Origin: DASPTB01 sp035623615
Lineage (GTDB): Bacteria; Actinomycetota; UBA4738
Assembly: GCA_035623615.1 (NCBI GenBank)
Contig: DASPTB010000073.1
Span: 1 to 10,826, forward strand
DNA: 10,826 nucleotides
Direction: 5' to 3'
Part shown: piece by piece, positions 1 to 5,308 of the stretch
Numbering within the stretch: position 1 is the first letter of the stretch
Layout of the letters: each line of letters begins with the position of its first letter
Translations under genes and position numbers: made by a program
The notes under the pieces: generated by a model
Seen by the model: only the letters and a program-made list of their open reading frames with translations
Told to the model about the DNA's origin: nothing
Databases searched by the model: none

Positions 1-61
1 CTAGTCGCTCAGCGGCCGCGCCGCCGACGTTGCCGGCGCCGACGATCGTCACCTTGGCCAC
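1..61 (-). CDS. Lactate/malate dehydrogenase-like protein, N-terminus only (runs off the window)
   Basis: Only the first 20 codons are present. From a GTG at 61-59 the frame reads MAKVTIVGAGNVGGAAAERL. This is the first beta strand and the GxGxxG dinucleotide-binding loop of the NAD-dependent lactate/malate dehydrogenase family, in which the protein usually starts a few residues before this loop. The start is supported by position: the upstream BMC-P gene stops at 91, leaving a 29-base gap with a weak purine-rich stretch (GAGAGA) before the GTG. PVM-type metabolosome loci carry a lactate/malate dehydrogenase gene, proposed to recycle NAD(H) or handle lactate, so the position fits. With so little sequence, another Rossmann-fold oxidoreductase cannot be excluded. 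Confidence 0.72.
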   Translation of the reverse strand, partial: MAKVTIVGAGNVGGAAAERL

Positions 62-90
62 GGGGTCTCTCGCAACCGGCCGTCTGCGCA

Positions 91-354
91 TCACGAGGGA
101 TGCGCGTCGAGGATGCCGAGGATCATGCTGCGCACCGGCGCGCGGTCCACGCCGAGCAGGCTTCGGCCGAGGCCCGGAACGCGCGCGACGAGCACCTCGT
201 CGCCGAGTGCGCAGCCCACGGTGTCCACCGCGAGGAACGACCCGCCGGTCCTCCCGTCCGCGCGCACACGCCGCACCGCGTAGACGGGGCGGCCGTCGTA
301 CGCGGGGTGCTGGATCGACCCCGTGACCTTCGCCGTCACGCGCCCGACGATCAT
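91..354 (-). CDS. BMC-P (EutN/CcmL/PduN family) pentameric shell protein, fourth of four
   Basis: An 87-residue protein, the normal length for a BMC-P vertex protein, which caps the corners of microcompartment shells as a pentamer. It begins MIVGRVTAKVTGS, the usual first strand of the family. It has the central loop VDTVGCALGDEVLV at residues 43-56 and the C-terminal strand MILGILDA at 77-84 (family consensus VDAAIVGIID). The frame is open further upstream to 459, but the ATG at 354 is preferred because it gives the family's canonical N-terminus and forms a 4-base ATGA overlap with the stop of the preceding BMC-P gene. Translational coupling is therefore likely. The Cys at residue 48 in the loop is unusual but not disruptive. 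The dehydrogenase gene follows 29 bases downstream. Confidence 0.9.
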   Translation of the reverse strand: MIVGRVTAKVTGSIQHPAYDGRPVYAVRRVRADGRTGGSFLAVDTVGCALGDEVLVARVPGLGRSLLGVDRAPVRSMILGILDAHPS

Positions 355-626
355 GTGCCGGCCCGGCGGATGGACGACACGAGTCCGACCACGGCGGCGT
401 CGGCGGGCTGGGCCGGATCGTGGAGCGCGTCGGTCGCGTCGCTGCCGGAGACGAACCACACGAGCGCTCCTTCCGCGGCGTCGACGACGGGGTCGAGCGC
501 CACGAGCGCCCGCCCCGATTCCCGCTCCTGCTCGTCCAGGGGCTGCACGATCACCAGCCGGCGCTCCACGAGCTCGGGCGTCCGGTGCTCGCAGACGACC
601 GTTCCTCGCACGACGCCGAGGTTCAC
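351..626 (-). CDS. BMC-P family pentameric shell protein, third of four (divergent)
   Basis: A 91-residue member of the EutN/CcmL fold family, recognised by its N-terminal strand MNLGVVRGTVV, the VIVQPLDE strand around residues 25-32, and the C-terminal strand ADAAVVGLVSSI at 75-86. It starts at a GTG at 626 that overlaps the stop of the previous BMC-P gene (GTGA), and its own TGA overlaps the next start. The central segment is divergent. Where siblings read VDTVGAGxGD it has LDPVVDAAEGALVWFVSG at 44-61, losing the glycine-rich loop that lines the pentamer pore. It may be a specialised or heteromeric vertex subunit. The frame is intact, so it is not called a pseudogene. Confidence 0.85.
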   Translation of the reverse strand: MNLGVVRGTVVCEHRTPELVERRLVIVQPLDEQERESGRALVALDPVVDAAEGALVWFVSGSDATDALHDPAQPADAAVVGLVSSIRRAGT

Positions 627-961
627 GAACGCCTCGCCTTCGCCGGGCGGCGGGTGCGGGCGAAGCCGCCCGCGCGTGAGAACGCGTCGGCGCCGCCCAC
701 GCGGATGGCGTCCACGATGCCCACGACGAGCGCGTCGACGGGACGGTCCTTCGTGGTCGCCGTGAAGCGAGCGGCGCTGCCCTGCGTCACGAGGACGACG
801 TCGCCGGCACCGGCGCCGATCGTGTCGGCGACGATCGCGACTTCGCCGGTGCCGGCGCCGGTGGCCGCGTCGAGGTCTTCCACAAGGAGCAGCGTCGTGC
901 CGACCAGCTTGTCGTCCTTCTGCGTCGAGACCGCGCGGCCGACGACCCGTCCGACGTTCAT
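623..961 (-). CDS. BMC-P family pentameric shell protein, second of four, with basic C-terminal tail
   Basis: A 112-residue BMC-P shell vertex protein with the clearest family signature of the four. It starts MNVGRVVGRAVSTQK, has the loop ADTIGAGAGDVVLVTQGSAAR (broken by no gaps) at residues 45-65, and has the C-terminal strand PVDALVVGIVDAI at 74-86. It is about 20 residues longer than usual. The extra C-terminus, residues 88-112, is Ala/Gly/Arg-rich and ends in a basic run with RTRRPAKARRS. The ATG at 961 overlaps the preceding stop (ATGA), and the TGA at 625-623 overlaps the GTG of the next gene. The basic tail might bind nucleic acid or cargo, or simply be unstructured; nothing in the sequence decides this. 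Confidence 0.9.
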   Translation of the reverse strand: MNVGRVVGRAVSTQKDDKLVGTTLLLVEDLDAATGAGTGEVAIVADTIGAGAGDVVLVTQGSAARFTATTKDRPVDALVVGIVDAIRVGGADAFSRAGGFARTRRPAKARRS

Positions 962-1239
962 GCCACGCTCCTCTTCGCGAGCGCGATCTCGTCGACGATG
1001 CCGACGACAGCCAGGTCGACGGGCCGGCCCCGCATCCCCGACGCCAGCCTCGCCGATCCCGCGGCGGCCGTGAACACCCGCTGTCCCTCGGCCGCGCCCA
1101 CGGTATCGACCGCGACGACCGGGCCGCCGCGCGCGCGCAGATCCGCGCCCAGCGGTTGCAGGACGGCGAACCGTACGCCCTCGAGCTCGGCGGCCTTGGG
1201 CGTCGCGACCACGAGCCCCGTCACCTCTGCGAGGACCAT
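958..1239 (-). CDS. BMC-P family pentameric shell protein, first of four
   Basis: A 93-residue EutN/CcmL-family vertex protein. It starts MVLAEVTGLVVATPK, has the central motif AVDTVGAAEGQRVFTAAAGSA at roughly residues 43-63, and ends in the strand PVDLAVVGIVDEI at 73-85. It begins at an ATG at 1239, two bases after the stop of the upstream small BMC protein. A good Shine-Dalgarno stretch (GGAGGGAGG) lies just before, inside that gene's end. Its stop overlaps the next BMC-P start by 4 bases. It heads a run of four paralogous pentamer genes that most likely form one transcript with the enzymes upstream. Confidence 0.9.
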   Translation of the reverse strand: MVLAEVTGLVVATPKAAELEGVRFAVLQPLGADLRARGGPVVAVDTVGAAEGQRVFTAAAGSARLASGMRGRPVDLAVVGIVDEIALAKRSVA

Positions 1240-1240
1240 G

Positions 1241-1633
1241 TCAGCCTCCCTCCACGAGCCGGATGCCCTTGTCGTGGGCGGCGTCGCGGGCGAGCGGCGT
1301 CACGAGCGCCCCGGCGCGCAGCCGGAGCTCGTCCTGCCCGGCGGCCCGCGCCGCGATGACGTCCTCCTCCGTGACGACCTGGCGCGCGGGCGAGCCGTTC
1401 GAGGGCGGCAACGGAGCGGCGGCGGTCGGCCGGTGCCCGGGTCCCGCCGGCGCGGACGCCGTCGGCGCGAGCTCTCCCGCCGGATCGCCGACGCCGAGCT
1501 CGCTCTGCGCGCGCGCGAGCGCGCGCCCGGCGATCGCTTCAGGATCGCCGCCCTCGCGAACCGCCTGGGCGACCGCGCGGGACACGACGTCCGCGATGCG
1601 CTCGGCGGGGATGTCCTCCAGCTTCATTCCCAT
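1241..1633 (-). CDS. Small BMC-associated protein: encapsulation-like helix, Pro/Ala linker and 'TPLARD' C-terminal module
   Basis: A 130-residue protein in three parts. Residues 1-28 form a predicted amphipathic helix (core ERIADVVSRAVAQAVREGG) like the encapsulation peptides that target cargo to BMC shells. Residues about 50-84 are a Pro/Ala/Gly/Ser-rich linker. Residues about 86-128 read VVTEEDVIAARAAGQDELR, then ALVTPLARDAAHDKGIRLV. I recognise this last pattern (a TE-x-DV helix followed by a TPxAR element) from short segments in BMC proteins such as the N-termini of EutQ and EutT; its function is not established. The start is the ATG at 1633, which overlaps the aldehyde dehydrogenase stop as TGATG; an in-frame ATG at 1627 is the alternative. 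It could be a scaffold linking lumen enzymes to the shell. The function is inferred only. Confidence 0.8.
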   Translation of the reverse strand: MGMKLEDIPAERIADVVSRAVAQAVREGGDPEAIAGRALARAQSELGVGDPAGELAPTASAPAGPGHRPTAAAPLPPSNGSPARQVVTEEDVIAARAAGQDELRLRAGALVTPLARDAAHDKGIRLVEGG

Positions 1634-3114
1634 CACCTCGTGTAGGAGACGCGTCGCGATTTGACGTAGTGGCGCGCCGACGTGACGCCCTCGCCCGTCA
1701 CCGTTCCGATCGTGAACCCTGGGTAGCCCTCGCCCTCGACGCCGAGGCCGCGCAGCGACGAACCGTTGACGACGGTGATGACCGTGTCGGCCTCGCGGGC
1801 GAACCACGCGACGCGGTTCGGATCGTTCGAGTGGATCATGACCGTGTGTCGGTTGTGGCCCTCCACCTCGACCCCGAGCTCGGCCGCGTCGTCCCCATCG
1901 GCGGCGCGCACGACGGGAAGGAAGGGAACGAACTGCTCCATGCGCACGAGCGGGTGGTCGCGGTCGACCTCCGCGACGAGCAGCCCGACGGGTTTCGGAG
2001 CCGAGAGTCCGGCGGCGTGCAGGAGGATCTCGGCGTCCTTCCCGACGAACTCCCGCCGCGTCGCCGGACGATCGCCGCTCGCGTCGATCACGGTGTCGAA
2101 CACGCGGTCCACCTCGCCTCGGTCGAGCCGCCGGGTGGGCAGATCGTCCAGCGCGGCCAGGAAGGCGGGCGCGGCGCGCTCGGCGACGACGCACGTCTTC
2201 TCGCCGATGCACAGGATCGTGTTCTCGAACGAGGCGCCCTTGAAGACCTCGCCGGCGGCCCGAACCGGATCGGCCGTCTCGTCGACGACCGCCGTGGGAT
2301 TCCCGGGCCCCGCGGCGATCACGCGCTTTCGGGTCGCGAACGCGTCCGCGATGAGCGCCGCGCCGCCGGTGATCACGAGCATGTCGACGCCGGGGTGGTT
2401 CACGAGCGCCTTCGCCGAGTCGAGCGTGGGTTCGACCATGCCGGCCATCAGGTTGTCGGGCCCGCCGGCCTCGACGACCGCCTCGTTCAACAGACGAACG
2501 ACGGCCATCGACGTGTTCTTGCAGCCTGGGTGCACGTTGAACACGACCGCGTTGCCGCCGGCGAGCATGGTGATCCCGTGGTTCACGATGAACGCCGAGG
2601 GGCTGTTGACCGGCGTGACCGATGCGACGACGCCCCATGGGAGCGAGTCCTCGAGGGTGTACCCGTGGTCTCCCGCGAGCGCGGTCGTCTCGAGATCCTC
2701 GACGCCCACCGTCCGGGTGGCCGCGAAGACGTTCTTCTCCGCCTTGTCGCGGAGTCGGCCGAGCCCGGACTCACGGTGGGCGCTCCGTGCGAGCGGCTCG
2801 GCCTCGCGAATCACGGCGGCGCGCATCGCCTCGACGTAGGCGCGCCGCCGCTCGATGCGCTCGCGGGCGAAGCGCGCCTGCGCTTCACGGGCGGCCGTCA
2901 CGGCGTCGTCGACGGACGCGAAGAGCCCGTGGCGCCCCGTGGCCTCGACGCCGATGACGTCCTCGTGGTCGCCACCGAGGCCGGGTCCTGCCGCGGGCAC
3001 CGCCGCCGCCGCCCGCGGGGTGCCCGCCGAGGACGATCGACCGGTCGGGGGCCCGCCGGTCACCTGCCCGACGACGTCGCGAACGAGCCGCTCGAGGTCG
3101 GCTTCGGTCTTCAT
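1633..3114 (-). CDS. CoA-acylating aldehyde dehydrogenase (PduP/EutE-like), lumen cargo
   Basis: A 493-residue enzyme that oxidises an aldehyde to its acyl-CoA with NAD+ and CoA inside the microcompartment. The N-terminus is an encapsulation peptide (ADLERLVRDVVGQVTGG, residues 5-21), followed by an Ala/Pro/Gly-rich linker to about residue 48. The catalytic domain then shows TPVNSPSAF at 167-175, AGGNAVVFN near 185-193, VITGG at 248-252, GPGNPTAVVDETAD at 269-282, and the catalytic Cys302 in FENTILCIGEK. This motif set and length match BMC acylating dehydrogenases, not hydrolytic ALDHs. It starts at the ATG at 3114, nine bases after the BMC-H stop, and ends in a 1-base overlap with the next gene. 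The context resembles the PVM-type enzyme acting on lactaldehyde, but substrate specificity cannot be read from the sequence. Confidence 0.94.
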   Translation of the reverse strand: MKTEADLERLVRDVVGQVTGGPPTGRSSSAGTPRAAAAVPAAGPGLGGDHEDVIGVEATGRHGLFASVDDAVTAAREAQARFARERIERRRAYVEAMRAAVIREAEPLARSAHRESGLGRLRDKAEKNVFAATRTVGVEDLETTALAGDHGYTLEDSLPWGVVASVTPVNSPSAFIVNHGITMLAGGNAVVFNVHPGCKNTSMAVVRLLNEAVVEAGGPDNLMAGMVEPTLDSAKALVNHPGVDMLVITGGAALIADAFATRKRVIAAGPGNPTAVVDETADPVRAAGEVFKGASFENTILCIGEKTCVVAERAAPAFLAALDDLPTRRLDRGEVDRVFDTVIDASGDRPATRREFVGKDAEILLHAAGLSAPKPVGLLVAEVDRDHPLVRMEQFVPFLPVVRAADGDDAAELGVEVEGHNRHTVMIHSNDPNRVAWFAREADTVITVVNGSSLRGLGVEGEGYPGFTIGTVTGEGVTSARHYVKSRRVSYTR

Positions 3115-3123
3115 CGCTGCGCG

Positions 3124-3435
3124 TTACCTGGAGCGGGTCGGCCTCGCCGGCGACCCACCGATGGGGAGGGTCCCGCCGAGGTCCTCGTGCGGCTTGGCGA
3201 TCACGTGGACCGCGACCACGTCTCCGACCTTGGACGCCGCCGACGCGCCGGCGTCGGTCGCGGCGCGCACGCCGGCGACGTCGCCGCGGACGATCGCCGT
3301 CACCAGCCCCGCGCCCACCGACTCGTACCCGACGAGCTCGACGTTGGCCGCCTTGACCATCGCGTCACCCGCTTCGATGGCCGGAACCTGGCCGCGTGTC
3401 TCGACCAGTCCGACCGCATCGTGTTTGCTGGCCAT
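3124..3435 (-). CDS. BMC-H hexameric shell protein (Pfam00936 type), second copy
   Basis: A 103-residue BMC-H protein, which tiles the shell facets as hexamers. Visible family features are AVGLVETRGQVPAIEAGDAMVKAANVE split over residues 7-33, the pore turn VGAGL at 40-44, the strand VTAIVRGDVAGV, the helix AATDAGASAASKVGD, and the strand VVAVHVIAKPH. The C-terminal tail from residue 84 is longer than in the neighbouring copy and ends in a basic, Pro-rich run. A strong Shine-Dalgarno (AGGAGG) lies about eight bases before the ATG at 3435. It sits 38 bases after the other BMC-H gene and nine bases before the aldehyde dehydrogenase. Small residues at the pore suggest passage of small polar metabolites (inference). 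Confidence 0.95.
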   Translation of the reverse strand: MASKHDAVGLVETRGQVPAIEAGDAMVKAANVELVGYESVGAGLVTAIVRGDVAGVRAATDAGASAASKVGDVVAVHVIAKPHEDLGGTLPIGGSPARPTRSR

Positions 3436-3473
3436 CGATCTGCCTCCTGCCTGTGTGTGTTCGCGGTCTTTCG

Positions 3474-3749
3474 CTACTTCGCGTCGATGAAGGCCGAAAC
3501 CGTCTGGTCCGGGCTGGGGATCACCGAGACCGACAGCACCTCGCCGACGCGGCGAGCCGCCGCCGCTCCGGCGTCGGTTGCCGCCTTGACGGCGCCGACG
3601 TCGCCGCGCACCGCCACCGAGACGATGCCGCCGCCCACCTTCGAGTAGCGAACCGCCTCGACGTTGGCGGCCTTGATCATCGCGTCGGTCGCTTCGACGA
3701 TTGCCGTGAACCCTTTCGTCTCGATCATGCCAAGCGCCTGCTGTGCCAC
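3474..3749 (-). CDS. BMC-H hexameric shell protein (Pfam00936 type), first copy
   Basis: A 91-residue canonical BMC-H shell protein. It starts MAQQALGMIETKGF, followed by AIVEATDAMIKAANVE, the pore motif KVGGGI at residues 37-42, VSVAVRGDV, AATDAGAAAARRVGE, and the last strand VLSVSVIPSP. I chose the GTG at 3749 because it yields the family's usual N-terminus and lies five bases after a perfect GGAGGTGA. An in-frame GTG at 3758, which would overlap the PduL stop as GTGA and add MSR, is the alternative and is what a gene caller may report. The all-glycine pore turn differs from the GAG turn of the second copy, so the two hexamers probably have different permeability. Confidence 0.95.
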   Translation of the reverse strand: MAQQALGMIETKGFTAIVEATDAMIKAANVEAVRYSKVGGGIVSVAVRGDVGAVKAATDAGAAAARRVGEVLSVSVIPSPDQTVSAFIDAK

Positions 3750-3754
3750 CCTGC

Positions 3755-3762
3755 TCACCTCC
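3755..3762 (-). promoter_or_regulatory. Shine-Dalgarno that decides the first BMC-H start
   Basis: The minus strand reads GGAGGTGA here, a near-perfect anti-16S match, followed by five bases (GCAGG) and the GTG at 3749. The site overlaps the PduL stop codon, so BMC-H translation is probably coupled to PduL. A GTG at 3758 lies inside the element itself, which argues against using that upstream start. Confidence 0.6.
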
Positions 3763-4564
3763 CTCCTGCCGAAATCAGCACCTCGCCGTACGTCACGCAG
3801 TTGACGCCGGCCGCGTTCGCGTCGTCCGTGTCCAAGTGGACGATCAGCTTGTGACCGGGATGAGTGCGCACCAGCACCTTCGGAAACGTGATCCCCTCCG
3901 GGCCGGGGATTCGCACGGACACCTCATCCCCGTTCGTCATGCCGAATCCCGCCGCCTCCTCGGGCGAGCAATGGATGTGCCGCGCCGCGCGGATGACGCC
4001 CGCGGTATGAACCCGGCCGGCCGGGCCGATCAACGTCACCGCAGGCGTCCCGGCGAGATCGCCGGACCTGCGCATCGGGATCTCCATGCCGAGCCCCACG
4101 GCGTCGGTTCGCGACAGCTCGATCTGCGTGCGCGGACGCTCGGGTCCGAGGACGCGAACGCGATCCAGGACGCGGCCGGACGTGCCGGCGACCGTTACGG
4201 TGTGCGCCGTCGCGAATTCACCCGGCTGCAGCAGCTGGCGTGCGGGCTCGAGGCGCCGACCGGCGCCGAACAGCCGGGCCACGTGGTCGGGTTGCAGATG
4301 GATGTGCCGGGCGGACACGCCGATCGGGATGGTGCGAGCCCCGGGCAGCGGGTGGCCGGCGCCTCGCAGCATGTCCTCCACTCGGGCGAGCACCAGGTGC
4401 CGCAGCAAATCCTGCGCGTCCGGCCCTTCCCAGTCGCGCACCGACTGGCAGACGCCGCAGTCCACGCAGATCGGCGGTGCCGACGGGGTCAGGTCGCCGT
4501 TGCCCTGCGGCGCGGGCGCACGTTCGGACGCGAGGGCGGGGGCGGGAATCGTCGAGGTCGGCAC
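3755..4564 (-). CDS. pduL: PduL-type phosphotransacylase with CxxCGxC N-terminal extension
   Basis: A 269-residue enzyme converting acyl-CoA and phosphate to acyl-phosphate and CoA, which recycles CoA in the BMC lumen. The catalytic part, about residues 76-267, has two PduL beta-barrel halves. The zinc-ligand motifs are RHIHL (His87, His89), RHIHC (His196, His198) and VHLDTDDAN (His243). The substrate-side element PMRRSGDLAG lies at 163-172. PduL proteins are commonly about 210-220 residues. The extra length here is N-terminal: a Pro/Ala-rich stretch, then CVDCGVC with Cys33, Cys36 and Cys39, then a helix (DLLRHLVLARVEDMLRG, 52-68) that could be an encapsulation signal. The gene starts at a GTG at 4564 with AGGAG nine bases upstream, on the previous gene's stop. 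The Cys motif is unexpected in PduL and is repeated in the adjacent upstream gene. Confidence 0.93.
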   Translation of the reverse strand: MPTSTIPAPALASERAPAPQGNGDLTPSAPPICVDCGVCQSVRDWEGPDAQDLLRHLVLARVEDMLRGAGHPLPGARTIPIGVSARHIHLQPDHVARLFGAGRRLEPARQLLQPGEFATAHTVTVAGTSGRVLDRVRVLGPERPRTQIELSRTDAVGLGMEIPMRRSGDLAGTPAVTLIGPAGRVHTAGVIRAARHIHCSPEEAAGFGMTNGDEVSVRIPGPEGITFPKVLVRTHPGHKLIVHLDTDDANAAGVNCVTYGEVLISAGGR

Positions 4565-4576
4565 GCGTCGGCTCTC

Positions 4577-5308
4577 CTACGGAACTGGCTCGAGCACCGC
4601 GTCCAAACGGTGCCAGGGGATGATGCGGTCGACCCAGGTCTGCACGCGGTCGACGGCCAGGAGCAGGTGCTCGATCAGCTCGCGCAGCTCGTCCTGGGTT
4701 GCGCAGCCGGTTCGCTGCGCGAAGCCGACGACGTCGGAGAGCAAGAAGATCACGTCGAGCAGCTTCCACTTCGACAGCCGGACGGCCGAGCGGAGGCACG
4801 CCGCCGCCAGCATCTCGTTCAGGTGCTCGACGGGAACCGTTCCGGCGCGCGCCTTGTCGCGCAGCGTCTGAAGGTTCTCACCGAGCCAGAAGAGGTTGAA
4901 GTTCGCGTAGAACACGCCCGGCATGCGACCCATCGGGGGCCGGGTGAGCTGGCGGAGCCGCGTGATGTCCTGGGGCTCCGCGCGCCACACGAGCTCGGTG
5001 AAGCGGTCGAGCCGATCGATCATCTCGGCCGTGGACGACGGCGTGGCGCGCGAGGCGGTCTCGTAGACGGCCGGCTCCATGCAACCGCCGCACTGCGTGC
5101 AGTATTCGGATCCCGACTGCCGCCCGTGGACGTGCGGGGGAGCCTCGGCCTCCACCAGTGCCAGCGGATGACGACCGGCCGCGAGGCCGTTCTCATGGTG
5201 TTTCCCGTGACGCTCGGCGTCGCCGACCGGGAGCCCGCGAGCGGCGAGCGCCTGCAGGACCGCGTCGCGGATCACGGCCTCGAGGTCGGCGGTGGCGGCC
5301 GGCGTCAC
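4577..5308 (-). CDS. Unrecognised BMC-associated protein with encapsulation-like peptide and CxxCGxC motif
   Basis: A 243-residue protein that I cannot assign to a named family. Residues 7-25 (TADLEAVIRDAVLQALAARG region) form a predicted amphipathic helix nearly matching the aldehyde dehydrogenase targeting peptide (ADLE, then [LV]-R-D-x-V). This suggests it is packaged in the shell. A flexible His/Gly/Ala-rich linker follows (about 26-67), including GKHHENG. Next comes CTQCGGC with Cys70, Cys73 and Cys76, able to bind a metal or Fe-S cluster with a fourth ligand from elsewhere. Residues about 94-240 look mainly alpha-helical, with FYANFNLFWLGENLQTLRD near 133-151 and a hydrophobic helix WKLLDVIFLLSDVVGFA at 181-197. 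The GTG at 5308 overlaps the stop of the DUF3830-type gene (GTGA). The gene ends 12 bases before pduL. The two genes are probably co-translated and functionally linked. Confidence 0.85.
   Translation of the reverse strand: MTPAATADLEAVIRDAVLQALAARGLPVGDAERHGKHHENGLAAGRHPLALVEAEAPPHVHGRQSGSEYCTQCGGCMEPAVYETASRATPSSTAEMIDRLDRFTELVWRAEPQDITRLRQLTRPPMGRMPGVFYANFNLFWLGENLQTLRDKARAGTVPVEHLNEMLAAACLRSAVRLSKWKLLDVIFLLSDVVGFAQRTGCATQDELRELIEHLLLAVDRVQTWVDRIIPWHRLDAVLEPVP

Noticed and set aside
355..459. A 35-residue N-terminal extension of the fourth BMC-P protein, from 459.
   Set aside because: BMC-P proteins begin at the first strand (MIVGRV here). The extension is an Arg-rich out-of-frame reading of the previous BMC-P gene.
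1241..2638. A 465-codon minus-strand frame that ends with the small BMC-associated protein.
   Set aside because: Only the last 130 codons are real. The upstream part is an Arg-rich out-of-frame reading of the aldehyde dehydrogenase gene, so this is not a fusion.
1669..3648. A 659-codon open frame on the plus strand opposite the aldehyde dehydrogenase and a BMC-H gene.
   Set aside because: It is an antisense shadow of high-GC coding sequence. The composition is Arg/Asp/His/Gly-rich with no recognisable domain, and the minus strand holds clear, motif-bearing genes.
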